From positions 248,001-312,000 of the forward strand of contig CAWGSQ010000002.1 of assembly GCA_963825345.1 (NCBI GenBank): DNA of 64,000 nucleotides, in the 5' to 3' direction. Both the position numbers and the translations under genes were made by a program. Numbering within the stretch: the first letter of the stretch is position 1; every line of letters begins with the position of its first letter. This DNA is from JACVRW01 sp963825345. GTDB taxonomy: Bacteria; Actinomycetota; Thermoleophilia; Solirubrobacterales; Thermoleophilaceae. Below the pieces are notes generated by a model, which had not been told where the DNA came from, did no database searches, and worked only from the letters and a program-made list of their open reading frames with translations. Below are positions 40,934 to 49,665 of the stretch, piece after piece.

Positions 40934-42147
40934 GGCTCACTCTCCGCAGCGGGGGCCGGCGCGCCTTTACCCCGACGGAAGAGGCCCCGTCCGCGCGCGA
41001 TCATTCCGAGCACCAGCACGTCAGCACTCACGATCAGGATTACGAGGCCCTGGATTATCCAGGTGAGGTTGGAGGCCAGAGAGGGTTCGAAGATCGTCGG
41101 ATCAAGGTTCCGTTGCGACGTCCCGCTGAGTAGCGCGCCGAACAAGAGGGCCGCCGCGACCGTGCCGACCGCCGTGTTGCGTCCGAGCAGCGCAACAGCG
41201 ATCCCGATGTAGCCGAAGTAGGCGATCTGAATGTCATTCGTCGCGATACGGAATTGCCAGCCGAGCACGTCCATCGCTCCCGCAAGGCCCGCGAACAGCC
41301 CGCAAACCGCCATCACGAGGATGTAGTTCTTGCCGACGTTCATCCCGCTGTAGCGAGCCGCCTCAGGGTTGAAGCCCACCGCCCGCACCTCGAAGCCGAT
41401 CGTCGAGCGATTCAGGAGGATCCAGAACACGATCACGGCGAACAGCGCGATGAACAGTCCGATGTGGAGACCTTGCAGGATCGGATCGCCCCAGAACACC
41501 GGCAGCTTGGCGCCCTCGACCACGTCCTCGGACACCGGGATCGACTTCTGAGCCGTGTTCTGAAGCGGGCCATCGAGCGAGAACAGCCATACCCCGATCC
41601 ACAGGGCGATCCAGTTGAGCATGATCGTGCTGATCACCTCGTGCGCGCCTGTGGTGGCCTTCAGGAATCCGGCGATCCCGGCCCAGAACGCACCGGCTGC
41701 GCAGGCGGCGATGACCGCGAGCAGGATGTGGAGGAAGCTCGGCATCCCGGCGAACGACGAGCCCACCCACACCGCCGCGATCGAGCCAACGATGTACTGA
41801 CCGTTGCCGCCGATGTTGAAGAGGCCGGCCCGGAACGCGAATGCCACCGCCAGGCCGGTGAGGATCAGAGGCGTGGTGATGATCAGCGTCTGCTGGAGGT
41901 TGGAGGCCGCGAGCTCGCGGTCCACGCCCGTGGTCCACGGGAACAGCCACTGGAGCCCCGTGCCCTTCCAGATCGCCTCATACGTGGCGATCGGATCGCT
42001 GCCGGTCACCAGCATCACAAGGCCGCCCGCGAGGAACGCGAGCATGGTCGTGAGGAGCGGGACGATCACGCCGCCGCCGCGCAGGTAGCCGGCGAGTCGC
42101 GACGCGGGCGTTGCGGCCCGTACGTCGGGTTCTTCGGTGGCGCTCAC
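40930..42147 (-). CDS. ABC transporter permease, nucleoside (BMP-type) family
   Basis: The 405-residue membrane protein has a typical YufP/NupP-type pattern: IITTPLILTGLAVAFAFRAG, FNIGGNGQYIVGSIAAVW, ATTGAHEVISTIMLNWIALW, and the coupling segment FEVRAVGFNPEAARYSGMNVG. It pairs with the permease encoded directly after it. Start and stop overlap the neighbouring genes by 4 nt each, so the translation of the transporter is coupled. The C-terminus (RGRGLFRRGKGAPAPA) is basic and cytoplasmic. Confidence 0.92.
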   Translation of the reverse strand: MSATEEPDVRAATPASRLAGYLRGGGVIVPLLTTMLAFLAGGLVMLVTGSDPIATYEAIWKGTGLQWLFPWTTGVDRELAASNLQQTLIITTPLILTGLAVAFAFRAGLFNIGGNGQYIVGSIAAVWVGSSFAGMPSFLHILLAVIAACAAGAFWAGIAGFLKATTGAHEVISTIMLNWIALWIGVWLFSLDGPLQNTAQKSIPVSEDVVEGAKLPVFWGDPILQGLHIGLFIALFAVIVFWILLNRSTIGFEVRAVGFNPEAARYSGMNVGKNYILVMAVCGLFAGLAGAMDVLGWQFRIATNDIQIAYFGYIGIAVALLGRNTAVGTVAAALLFGALLSGTSQRNLDPTIFEPSLASNLTWIIQGLVILIVSADVLVLGMIARGRGLFRRGKGAPAPAAESEP

Positions 42148-43667
42148 GCCGCGGCCCGACCGCCGCCGGTCATCGCCACGCCGAGATCCTCCTCGGAGGT
42201 ATCTGGCGAGAACTCACCGACGATCTGCCCTTCGTAGATCACGAGGATGCGGTCCGCCAGCGCGCGGACCTCCTCGAATTCGAGCGAGACCAGCAGGATG
42301 CCTCGGCCTTCGTCCCGCTCCCGGAGCAGACGCCCGTGCACGAACTCGATCGCGCCGACGTCGAGCCCGCGCGTGGGCTGGTGCGCAATCAGAAGCTTCG
42401 GGTTGCTGGCCACCTCGCGCGCCACCGCAACCTTCTGCTGGTTGCCTCCCGACAGGGAGCTCGCGAGCGAATCCGGCTCACCGCCGCGTACGTCGTACTC
42501 CTTGAGCAGCGCACGCGCCCGCTCCTTCATCTCGCGCAATGACAGCAATCCGTGGTTCGAGATCGGCGGCTCGCGGTACTCGCGCAGGGCCAGGTTCTCC
42601 GCGAGCGTGAAGTCGAGCACGAGCCCGCACAGCTGGCGGTCCTCCGGGATGTGCGCCAGGCCGGCCTCGGTCGTGCGGCGCACGCCGACACCCGACACAT
42701 CCTGTCCCCCGATCGCGATCCGCCCGGACTCCGGCTCGCGGACGCCCGCAATCGCCTGCACCAGCTCGAGCTGCCCGTTCCCGTCCACGCCGGCGAGCGC
42801 CACAACCTCCCCGCCCCGCACGGTCAGGTCCACGCCCTTCACCGCCGGCAGCCCGCGCTCGTCGCGCACGTGCAGATCCTCGACCTCCAGCATCGGCTCG
42901 CCCAGCTTGCTCTGCGCCTTGTCCACACGCAGCAGCACGTCACGTCCGACCATCAGCCGGGCGAGGCTCTGTTCGGTTGCGCCCTCGGTTGGGACGGTGT
43001 CGATCTGCTTTCCGCGCCGCAGCACGGTCACGCGGTCGGAGATCTCCAGCACCTCGTTCAGCTTGTGGCTGATGAAGACGATCGAAACGCCGTCCTTTTT
43101 CAGCTCGCGCAGGACGCCGAACAGCTCACTCGTTTCCTGGGCTGTGAGCACCGCGGTCGGCTCGTCGAGGATCAGGATGCGGGCGTCGCGGTAGAGCGTT
43201 TTCAGGATCTCCACCCGCTGCTGCATGCCTACCGAAACGCGCTCGATGACGGCGTCAGGGTCCACCGCGAGCCCATAGCGGTCTGACAGCTCCTTCACGC
43301 GACGAGCGCCCTCACGCACGTCAAGCAGAGCGCCGCGCCGGGGCTCCTGACCCAGGACGATGTTCTCCGTCACGGTCATCACCGGCACGAGCATGAAGTG
43401 CTGGTGCACCATGCCGATGCCGAGTTCGATCGCCCGCGACGGCGACTCGACCTCGACCCGCTCTCCGTTCACGCGGATCTCGCCCTCGGTCGGGCTGTAG
43501 AGCCCGTAGAGGATCGACATCAGCGTGGACTTCCCAGCGCCGTTCTCGCCGAGCAGGGCGTGGACTTCGCCTGGGCGAAGGTCGAAGTCGATCCCGTCGT
43601 TCGCAACGACGGGACCGAACCTCTTCGTGATACCGCGTAGTTCTAGAGCGGGTGTTTCGGCCTGCAC
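42144..43667 (-). CDS. ABC transporter ATPase with two nucleotide-binding domains, nucleoside uptake
   Basis: The 507-residue ATPase holds two ABC domains. The first has Walker A LLGENGAGKST, the ABC signature SVGMQQRVEILKTLYRD (degenerate) and Walker B ILILDEPTAVL. The second has a degenerate Walker A (LAGVDGNGQLELVQAI), signature LSGGNQQKVAVAREVA and Walker B LLIAHQPTRGLD. Such asymmetric two-domain ATPases serve sugar and nucleoside importers. With the lipoprotein and two permeases it makes a complete BMP-type transporter. The start is 6 nt after the lipoprotein stop. Confidence 0.93.
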   Translation of the reverse strand: MQAETPALELRGITKRFGPVVANDGIDFDLRPGEVHALLGENGAGKSTLMSILYGLYSPTEGEIRVNGERVEVESPSRAIELGIGMVHQHFMLVPVMTVTENIVLGQEPRRGALLDVREGARRVKELSDRYGLAVDPDAVIERVSVGMQQRVEILKTLYRDARILILDEPTAVLTAQETSELFGVLRELKKDGVSIVFISHKLNEVLEISDRVTVLRRGKQIDTVPTEGATEQSLARLMVGRDVLLRVDKAQSKLGEPMLEVEDLHVRDERGLPAVKGVDLTVRGGEVVALAGVDGNGQLELVQAIAGVREPESGRIAIGGQDVSGVGVRRTTEAGLAHIPEDRQLCGLVLDFTLAENLALREYREPPISNHGLLSLREMKERARALLKEYDVRGGEPDSLASSLSGGNQQKVAVAREVASNPKLLIAHQPTRGLDVGAIEFVHGRLLRERDEGRGILLVSLEFEEVRALADRILVIYEGQIVGEFSPDTSEEDLGVAMTGGGRAAA

Positions 43668-43673
43668 TCCTGG

Positions 43674-44732
43674 CTACTTGGCCTTGGGGACTGTGTCGGG
43701 AATGTCCGTGATCTCGCCGGCGGCGATCTGGTCCGTGACCTCCTTGATCTTGTCGGCGTACTTCTCGCCGGCCGGACCCATCTTGCCGAGGCCGACGCCG
43801 CCGTTCTCGACCGTGGCGATGATGTCGGTACCGCCCTTCAAGCTGCCGTCCTGAGCCGCCTTGATGGCATCGAATACCGCCACGTCGACCTTCTTGAGAG
43901 CCGAGGTGAGGATGTGATCACCGAGGTAGGCCTGGTCGGCGTCGACCCCGATCCCCTGGACTCCCTTCTCCTTGGCGGCGTCAAGCGCGCCTAGGCCACA
44001 CTGGCCGGCCACCTGGAAGACGACCTTCGAGCCCTGCGAGATCTGGTCGAGCGCGATCTCCTTGCACTTCGCCTGGTCGACGAAGTCCTGCGAGTACGCG
44101 TTCAGCGTCTTGACGTCGGGGTTGGCGTCCGTGGCGCCCTTCTGGAAGCCCGCGATGTAGTGGTCCACCGGCGGGATCTTCTGGCCGCCGACCGTGGACA
44201 CGGTCGTCGCGTTGTTGTCCTTCGCCCAGAGGCCCGCGAGGTAGCCGGCGAGGTACCCGGCCTCCTGCTCCTTGAAGAGCAGGCCCGTGACGTTCTGCGG
44301 CTTGCCCTTCAGACCCGCGGCCGGGAAGTCGACGATCGCGAAGTTGTTGTTCGGGAGCTTGCCCGCGACCGTGGCGGTCGCCTCGCCCATGAGGAAGCCG
44401 ATCGAGATGCTCAGGTCGAACTTCTGCTGAGCGAGCGTCGTCAGGTTCGGCACGTAATCGCCGTTCGACTTCGAGATCAGCACGCGACCCTCGACGCCGA
44501 GTTCCTTCTCCGCGTCCTCGAGGCCCTTGTTGGCGAGGAAGTTGAACGAGCGGTCGTTGAGGCCACCGATGTCGGTGACAACTCCGGCCTTGATCGACTT
44601 GCCCTCAGGCGCCGCGGCCTTGTCGCCGCCGCTGTCACCCCCACCGTCGTCGTCGTCGTCGCCGCAGGCGACGATTCCGAGGGCTAGTGCTGCGAGCAGG
44701 GCAAGAAGGAAGAAGCGGAAGGACCTAGGCAC
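43674..44732 (-). CDS. BMP-family nucleoside-binding lipoprotein
   Basis: I used the GTG at 44732, preceded by GAGGAG, giving 352 residues. The lipobox ends LALGIVACGD, and an acidic linker of Asp/Gly follows. The body is a BmpA/Med-type periplasmic-binding fold: KAGVVTDIGGLNDRSFNFLA, ISIGFLMGEATATVAGK, FKEQEAGYLAGYLAGLWA, VSTVGGQKIPPVDHYIAGF and GIGVDADQAYLGDHILTSAL. BMP lipoproteins bind purine or pyrimidine nucleosides outside the membrane and feed the permease pair. The neighbouring deaminase and phosphorylase genes support nucleosides as ligands. Confidence 0.93.
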   Translation of the reverse strand: MPRSFRFFLLALLAALALGIVACGDDDDDGGGDSGGDKAAAPEGKSIKAGVVTDIGGLNDRSFNFLANKGLEDAEKELGVEGRVLISKSNGDYVPNLTTLAQQKFDLSISIGFLMGEATATVAGKLPNNNFAIVDFPAAGLKGKPQNVTGLLFKEQEAGYLAGYLAGLWAKDNNATTVSTVGGQKIPPVDHYIAGFQKGATDANPDVKTLNAYSQDFVDQAKCKEIALDQISQGSKVVFQVAGQCGLGALDAAKEKGVQGIGVDADQAYLGDHILTSALKKVDVAVFDAIKAAQDGSLKGGTDIIATVENGGVGLGKMGPAGEKYADKIKEVTDQIAAGEITDIPDTVPKAK

Positions 44733-44769
44733 GGTTGAGTCTCCTCGTTGGGTCAGGAACTTCGCCACC

Positions 44770-45738
44770 CTACACCGTTTGCGTTAACCGCTGTTTGAGC
44801 GTTTCGTCGCAGAATGCGGCTTCGATGGCCGTACGGGTGATGCCTCTGAGCGCCTCGTCGTCGAGGTCGTAGTGCTCGGCGCAGATCGCGTACTCGCCGC
44901 CGATCGTCGCGCCGAAGTAGGGAGGGTCGTCGGATCCGAGCGTCACCTGCACCCCGGCGTCCCTCAGCCGCGGCAGCGGGTGCTCGTCGTAGGTCGGGTA
45001 GATCCCGAGCACGACGTTGCTGGTGGGACATACCTCGAGCACCGTGCCGCGCGCGGCCAGCTCCTCCACGAGCGCCGGGTCCTCGATCGAGCGCACGCCG
45101 TGCCCGATACGGCTCACCGGCAGCGTCAGGCCCTCGCGCACGCTCTCCGGGCCCGCCCACTCGCCCGCGTGAACGGTGCAGCCGAGTCCGGCGGCAGCGG
45201 CCATCTCGAACGCCTCTGCGTAGGCGGCGGGTGGGTAGTTCTCCTCGTCGCCGGCCATCGAGAAGCCCACCACGTAGGGATGCGGTAGCTCCGCGGCGTA
45301 GCGGGCCACGCGGAGCGCGGGCTCCACGCCGAAGTTGCGCACGCAGGAGATCAGGATGCGCCCCTCGATGCCGCTCTCCGCGCGGGCGTCGTCGATCCCG
45401 CGAGCGATGCCGTCGAGGTGCTCCTCGTCGCTCATGCCCACGAGCTTCGCGTGGTCGGGAGAGGCGGTGAGCTCCACGTAGATCGCGCCCTCCGCCGCGC
45501 AGCGCGCAAGGTACTCGTAGGTGATGTCGCGGTAGTCCTCGCCGGTGCGGATCACGCTCGCGGCCTTGTCATAGGTCTTCAGGAAGTCGAGGAAGTCCGT
45601 GTAGGCAAAGCGGTCCGGGGCGGCGAACACGCCCTCCGGCACCGGCAGGCCGTTGCGCTCGGCGAGACGGCGGATCAGGTCCGGCGGCGCGGTGCCCTCG
45701 AGGTGCACGTGCAGCTCGACCTTGGGCACGCCGGTCAC
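44770..45738 (-). CDS. add: Adenosine deaminase
   Basis: The 322-residue deaminase shows the family's metal and active-site residues: KVELHVHLEGTAPPD (HxH pair), GFSMAGDEENYP, CTVHAGEWAGPESV (His and catalytic Glu), RIGHGVRSIEDPAL, EVCPTSNVVLGI and TLGSDDPPYF (the two catalytic Asp). It converts adenosine to inosine. Its start overlaps the thymidine-phosphorylase stop as ATGA. The product feeds the purine phosphorylase encoded upstream. An add/adenine deaminase split by sequence alone is not absolute; adenosine is the more likely substrate given the transporter. Confidence 0.9.
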   Translation of the reverse strand: MTGVPKVELHVHLEGTAPPDLIRRLAERNGLPVPEGVFAAPDRFAYTDFLDFLKTYDKAASVIRTGEDYRDITYEYLARCAAEGAIYVELTASPDHAKLVGMSDEEHLDGIARGIDDARAESGIEGRILISCVRNFGVEPALRVARYAAELPHPYVVGFSMAGDEENYPPAAYAEAFEMAAAAGLGCTVHAGEWAGPESVREGLTLPVSRIGHGVRSIEDPALVEELAARGTVLEVCPTSNVVLGIYPTYDEHPLPRLRDAGVQVTLGSDDPPYFGATIGGEYAICAEHYDLDDEALRGITRTAIEAAFCDETLKQRLTQTV

Positions 45739-47057
45739 CGCAGCACCTCGAGCACCGGCGGCGGCGCGTCCGGCGCGGAGTCGCCCAATGTGTACGCCTC
45801 GCGGAGCGCGTCGGCCGCGCGCTGCGCGGAGTCCTCGTCCTTGGCATGCACTTGGGCGAGCGGGCGGCCGCCGGGGGCCACGTCCTCGCCGGGCGCCGCC
45901 ACCTCGGTGAGTCCCACCGAGTGGTCCACTGGGTCGTCCTCCCGGGTGCGGCCTCCGCCCAGCGCCACGACCGCAAGGCCCACGGATCGTACGTCCACGG
46001 ATGCCACGGTCCCGGGCTCCGCCGGTTCGGCGGCGAGCGTCACGGGCGCGTCGGTGAGATGGCGGTCCGGCGCCTCGAGGATGTCTGCGGGACCGCCCAG
46101 CTCGCGCACCATCGCGGCGAAGCGCTCGGCGGCGGCGCCGCTGTCGAGCGCTCTTTCGGCCGCCGCACGCGCTGCGGAGGGGTCGGATTCCACGCCGCCG
46201 AGCGCGAGCAGCTCCGCGCTCAGAGCGAGCGTCACCTCGAGCAGGCGCTCGTCCTTCGCGGCGCCCGTGAGATGGTCGATCGACTCGCGCACCTCCACCG
46301 CGTTGCCCGCGCTGCGGCCGAGCACGCGGTCCATGTCCGTGAGCACCGCCGAGGTCGGCAGGCCGTTGCCGTTCGCCACCTCCACGATCGCGCGTGCGAG
46401 CTCCTCAGCCTGCTCGCGGTCGGGCAGAAAGGCTCCGGAGCCCACCTTCACGTCCATCACGAGCGCATCGAGCCCCGCGGCCAGCTTCTTCGAGAGGATC
46501 GAGGCCACGATCAGCGGGATCGACTCGACCGTGCCGGTTGCGTCGCGGATCGCGTACAGCCGGCGATCTGCGGGTGCGAGGCGCGCCGTCTGGCCCACGA
46601 TCGCGGCGCCCGCTTCCGCCACGACCCTGCGGAAGGCGTCCGGGTCGGGCGTCGTGTCGTAGCCCGGGATCGCCTCGAGCTTGTCGAGGGTGCCGCCCGT
46701 GTGGCCCAGGCCGCGCCCCGAGATCATCGGCACCGCGCCGCCGCAGGCGGCCACGATCGGCGCCAGCAGGAGGCTCACCTTGTCGCCCACGCCGCCGGTG
46801 GAGTGCTTGTCGAGCGCGGGGCCCGGAAGGCCGGCGTCAGACCAGTCGAGCACGTCGCCGGAGTCCCGCATGGCGCCGGTGAGCGCGATGCGCTCGGCCG
46901 GCGTCATGCCGCGCAGCACGATCGCCATCGCCAGCGCGCCCACCTGGGCGTCGCTCACGCTCCCGTCGGCGATGCCCGTGACCAGCTCGCGCAGCTGCGC
47001 GTCGCTCAGCTCGCCGCCGTCGCGCTTGATCCGGATCAGGTCCGGCACGTAGGTCAC
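45735..47057 (-). CDS. deoA: Thymidine/pyrimidine-nucleoside phosphorylase
   Basis: The 440-residue enzyme has the NP-II family signatures: DKHSTGGVGDKVSL (phosphate site), PMISGRGLGHTGGTLDKLEAIPG, SIPLIVASILSKKLAAGLDALVMDVKVG (split signature) and the C-terminal all-beta domain. It splits thymidine or other pyrimidine nucleosides with phosphate to base and sugar-1-phosphate. Start and stop overlap its neighbours by 4 nt. Confidence 0.93.
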   Translation of the reverse strand: MTYVPDLIRIKRDGGELSDAQLRELVTGIADGSVSDAQVGALAMAIVLRGMTPAERIALTGAMRDSGDVLDWSDAGLPGPALDKHSTGGVGDKVSLLLAPIVAACGGAVPMISGRGLGHTGGTLDKLEAIPGYDTTPDPDAFRRVVAEAGAAIVGQTARLAPADRRLYAIRDATGTVESIPLIVASILSKKLAAGLDALVMDVKVGSGAFLPDREQAEELARAIVEVANGNGLPTSAVLTDMDRVLGRSAGNAVEVRESIDHLTGAAKDERLLEVTLALSAELLALGGVESDPSAARAAAERALDSGAAAERFAAMVRELGGPADILEAPDRHLTDAPVTLAAEPAEPGTVASVDVRSVGLAVVALGGGRTREDDPVDHSVGLTEVAAPGEDVAPGGRPLAQVHAKDEDSAQRAADALREAYTLGDSAPDAPPPVLEVLR

Positions 47058-47866
47058 TGGCCCAGCCTCTCAACGAAGCGCACCAGCACCGGCACGAGGT
47101 CCTCGGCGGCGCGCTGGGCGTCCTGCAGGGTCTGCTCATGGCTGAGCGGCACGTCGCTCATGCCCTCCGCCAGGTTCGAGATCGCGGAGATCGCCGCCAC
47201 CCGCAGCCCGCAGTGGCGCGCCACCGCGGTCTCGTGCACGGTGGACATGCCCACGGCGTCGGCGCCGAGCGCCACGAAGGCACGGATCTCGGCTGGGGTC
47301 TCGAAAGTTGGTCCGGACACCGCCAGGTACACACCCTCCGAGAGCGTGGTGCCGAGCTCATCCGCCGCCGCGCGGAGGGCGGCGCGCAGCTCCGGGTCAT
47401 AGGCGTCGCGCATGCTCGTGAAGCGCGGGCCGATCTCCTCGTCGTTCGGGCCGGCGAGCACGTTCACGCCGCTCAGGTTGATGTGATCGGAGATCAGCAT
47501 CAGGCTCCCGGGGCCCACGTCGGGGCGCATCGAGCCGGCCGCGTTCGTGAGCACGAGGATCTCGGCGCCCGCGGCGCGCAGCGCGCGGATGGGAATGCGG
47601 ATCTTGTCGAGGTCGCCGCCCTCGTAGAGGTGCGAGCGCCCCTGGAGCACGGCCACCGGAACATCGCCGATGATGCCGAGCACGGCCCGGCCGCCGTGGC
47701 CCGCCACGCCTGGGGCCGGGAAGCCGGGCAGCTCGCCGTAGTCGATCGTGGTCGGGTCCGACACGGCCTCGGCCACCGCGCCGAGCCCCGAGCCGAGCAC
47801 CACGCCCACCCGCGGGCGCAGGCCCGAGCGCTCGTTCATCACGGCTGCGGCGGCCGCCACCGTCAT
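47054..47866 (-). CDS. Purine nucleoside phosphorylase (trimeric type)
   Basis: The 270-residue enzyme has the trimeric NP-I pattern: GVVLGSGLGAVAEAV, LQGRSHLYEG (phosphate and purine site), VLTNAAGSMRPDVGPGSLM, ALGADAVGMSTVHETAVARH with the catalytic His near the end of that segment, and GMSDVPLSHEQTL. It cleaves inosine/guanosine and feeds base salvage. ATGA overlaps join it to the fused deaminase gene upstream and the thymidine-phosphorylase gene downstream. Confidence 0.92.
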   Translation of the reverse strand: MTVAAAAAVMNERSGLRPRVGVVLGSGLGAVAEAVSDPTTIDYGELPGFPAPGVAGHGGRAVLGIIGDVPVAVLQGRSHLYEGGDLDKIRIPIRALRAAGAEILVLTNAAGSMRPDVGPGSLMLISDHINLSGVNVLAGPNDEEIGPRFTSMRDAYDPELRAALRAAADELGTTLSEGVYLAVSGPTFETPAEIRAFVALGADAVGMSTVHETAVARHCGLRVAAISAISNLAEGMSDVPLSHEQTLQDAQRAAEDLVPVLVRFVERLGQ

Positions 47867-48783
47867 TCGAGCTCGAAGGCGAGCGGCAGAAGCTCGCCGA
47901 TCGTGGTCGTCTGGCGCGGCCCCTCAGGGCGACCGAGATGCACGGGCGCGTCCGCGTCGGCGAACTCCGCCAGCCGCTGGCGGCAGCCGCCGCAGGGCGG
48001 GCAGATGTCCATCTTCTCCGCCGTCACCGCCACCTCCGCGATGCGGGTGTGGCCCGCGGCGATCAGCGCGCCGATCGCCGAGGTCTCCGCGCACTGGCCC
48101 TGCGGATAGCTCGCGTTCTCGACGTTCGACCCCACGTGGATCGAGCCGTCCGGCGCCCGCAGCGCCACGCCCACCCGGAACCGCGAGTAGGGCGCGTAGG
48201 CCGTCCTCATCACCTCGTCGGCGGCACGCATCAGCTCATCCGCCCCGGGTCCCGGTGCGTCCTGGGCGCCGAGGAGCAGGTCCGAATAGCTGGTCGCGAC
48301 CAGGTCGTCATCCTCGATCCCGAACTCCGCACGAAGTCGCTCGACCTTGTCGTGCTCGGCGTTCAGGTCCGAGCCCAGCTCCGCCACCGCCTCGAGCTCG
48401 AGGTAGCTGCCCAGCCCCTCGACCTCGTCGAGGTGGATGCGCACGCCCTCCCAGAGCAGCACCCTTCGCCGCTTCGTGACGGTCCCGAGCGTTCCGTATG
48501 CGGCATCGAGTGCCTCGCGTAACGGTGCGACGTCGCCAACCGGCACGCGGCGGTAGGTGCTCGTGCGCGCATCGGTGGAGTCCACGCGCGAATACTCGAT
48601 CAGCTCGTCCCAGAGAGCGGACCCACTGGTCTCCTGCTCCCGCAGCTTGAGCCGCCCCCGCGCACCCGAGAAGTAGGTGTCGCGCTGCAGGATCTCTCCC
48701 CTGTCATCCGCGCCCAGCGCGAGCGCGCGCTCCAGCGTGCGCGCGGGGTCGGGGTCGCGCGCCTTCAGCTCTACGTTGCGCAT
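47863..48783 (-). CDS. CYTH domain fused to cytidine deaminase
   Basis: A 306-residue two-domain protein from the ATG at 48783. Residues 1-172 form a CYTH (class IV cyclase/triphosphatase) domain: MRNVELKARDPDPARTL, ILQRDTYFSGARGRLKLREQ, VTKRRRVLLWEGVRIHLDEV and GSYLELEAVAE. After an eight-residue linker (AQDAPGPG) residues 181-306 form a complete cytidine deaminase: NVENASYPQGQCAETSAIG with zinc ligand Cys231 and catalytic Glu233, and DICPPCGGCRQRL with Cys264 and Cys267. The deaminase turns cytidine into uridine. The fusion is in frame with no extra start between domains. It heads the nucleoside operon, 39 bp from the divergent upp gene. Confidence 0.88.
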   Translation of the reverse strand: MRNVELKARDPDPARTLERALALGADDRGEILQRDTYFSGARGRLKLREQETSGSALWDELIEYSRVDSTDARTSTYRRVPVGDVAPLREALDAAYGTLGTVTKRRRVLLWEGVRIHLDEVEGLGSYLELEAVAELGSDLNAEHDKVERLRAEFGIEDDDLVATSYSDLLLGAQDAPGPGADELMRAADEVMRTAYAPYSRFRVGVALRAPDGSIHVGSNVENASYPQGQCAETSAIGALIAAGHTRIAEVAVTAEKMDICPPCGGCRQRLAEFADADAPVHLGRPEGPRQTTTIGELLPLAFELE

Positions 48784-48822
48784 GGAAGCATCCAAGGGCG
48801 CCGCGAGGTTATCGTCGCGTCC

Positions 48823-49452
48823 ATGTCTGAGCGCCTTGCCGTCGTCGACCACCCAGTGCTCGCGGACCGGTTGGCGGTCATGCGCGACCGCGAGACGAGT
48901 CACGGCGAGTTCCGCCAGGCCCTCTTCGAGGCCTCGGCGATCCTTGCGGTCGAGGCCGCGCGCGGCCTTCCGGTCACCGAGGTGGAGGTTGAGACCCCGC
49001 TCGAGCGCACCACTGGCAGCCGGCTCCCCACCGAGATAACGATCGTGCCGGTGCTGCGCGCCGGGCTCGGGATGGTCGACGGCTTCCTGCGACTCCTCCC
49101 GGGCGCCCGCGTGGGCCACGTCGGGGTGTACCGCGACGAGGAGGAGCACCGCCCGGTCGACTACTACGAGCGCCTGCCGCCCGGCCTGGCCGACGCGCAC
49201 GTGTTCGTGGTCGACCCGATGCTCGCCACCGGCGGCAGTGCGGTGCACGCGCTCGACAAGCTGAAGGCAGCCGGCGCCCGCAAGCTCGGGCTCGTCTGCC
49301 TGGTTGTCGCCCCCGAGGGAGTCGAGGCCGTGACGAAAGCCCACCCCGACGTCCAGATCTGGACCGCCGCCGTCGACCGCGAGCTGGACGAGAACGCATA
49401 CATCCGCCCCGGCCTGGGCGACGCGGGCGACCGCGTGTTCGGAACGCAGTAG
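48823..49452 (+). CDS. upp: Uracil phosphoribosyltransferase
   Basis: The 209-residue enzyme matches UPRT throughout: VVDHPVLADRLAVMRDRETS, IVPVLRAGLGMVDG, RDEEEHRPVDYYERLP, the PRPP-binding loop VFVVDPMLATGGSAVHAL, and the uracil-binding C-terminus AYIRPGLGDAGDRVFGT. It joins uracil to PRPP to give UMP. It is divergent from the nucleoside operon, which provides uracil through cytidine deamination and pyrimidine phosphorolysis. Confidence 0.95.
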   Translation: MSERLAVVDHPVLADRLAVMRDRETSHGEFRQALFEASAILAVEAARGLPVTEVEVETPLERTTGSRLPTEITIVPVLRAGLGMVDGFLRLLPGARVGHVGVYRDEEEHRPVDYYERLPPGLADAHVFVVDPMLATGGSAVHALDKLKAAGARKLGLVCLVVAPEGVEAVTKAHPDVQIWTAAVDRELDENAYIRPGLGDAGDRVFGTQ

Positions 49453-49458
49453 GTTCCG

Positions 49459-49493
49459 CCGTCACTTGATCCGCCTATGGCGGACTAACTGAC
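49459..49493. repeat. Nested hairpin repeat, copy 1, after upp
   Basis: The unit reads CCGTCACTTGA, then the perfect hairpin TCCGCC-TAT-GGCGGA, then CTAACTGAC; GTCACTT and AACTGAC extend the stem with one mismatch. It starts 6 nt after the upp stop, so it could serve as terminator. A second unit of the same plan lies at 49582. Confidence 0.6.
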
Positions 49494-49506
49494 GACGGAC
49501 CCGACA

Positions 49507-49538
49507 GACCGCGCGCGAAGGCTGACCGCTCCGGCCGG
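49507..49538. repeat. Partial duplicate of the tilS 3' end
   Basis: Thirty-two bases match 49685-49716, the last codons of tilS, with 29 identities (17 of them in a row, beginning GACCGCGCGCGAAGG). It stands between the two hairpin repeats. It looks like a fossil of a short local duplication. Confidence 0.45.
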
Positions 49539-49581
49539 CCGGCCGGCTGAAGCCCGAACGACAGCACTGAAAGGGGGTCCC

Positions 49582-49617
49582 CCGTCACTTCTCCGCGTAT
49601 ATCGCGGACAACTGACG
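49582..49617. repeat. Nested hairpin repeat, copy 2, between upp and tilS
   Basis: CCGTCACTTC, then TCCGCG-TATAT-CGCGGA, then CAACTGACG. Outer arms are the same as in the unit at 49459 while the hairpin changes with pairing kept (GCC/GGC there, GCG/CGC here). It lies 49 nt from the tilS stop, in convergent space, so it may stop transcription from the tilS side. Confidence 0.6.
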
Positions 49618-49665
49618 CCACGCCCGTCTCGACCGCCTTCATTGCTTGCTGTTAAGCGCCCGCGC

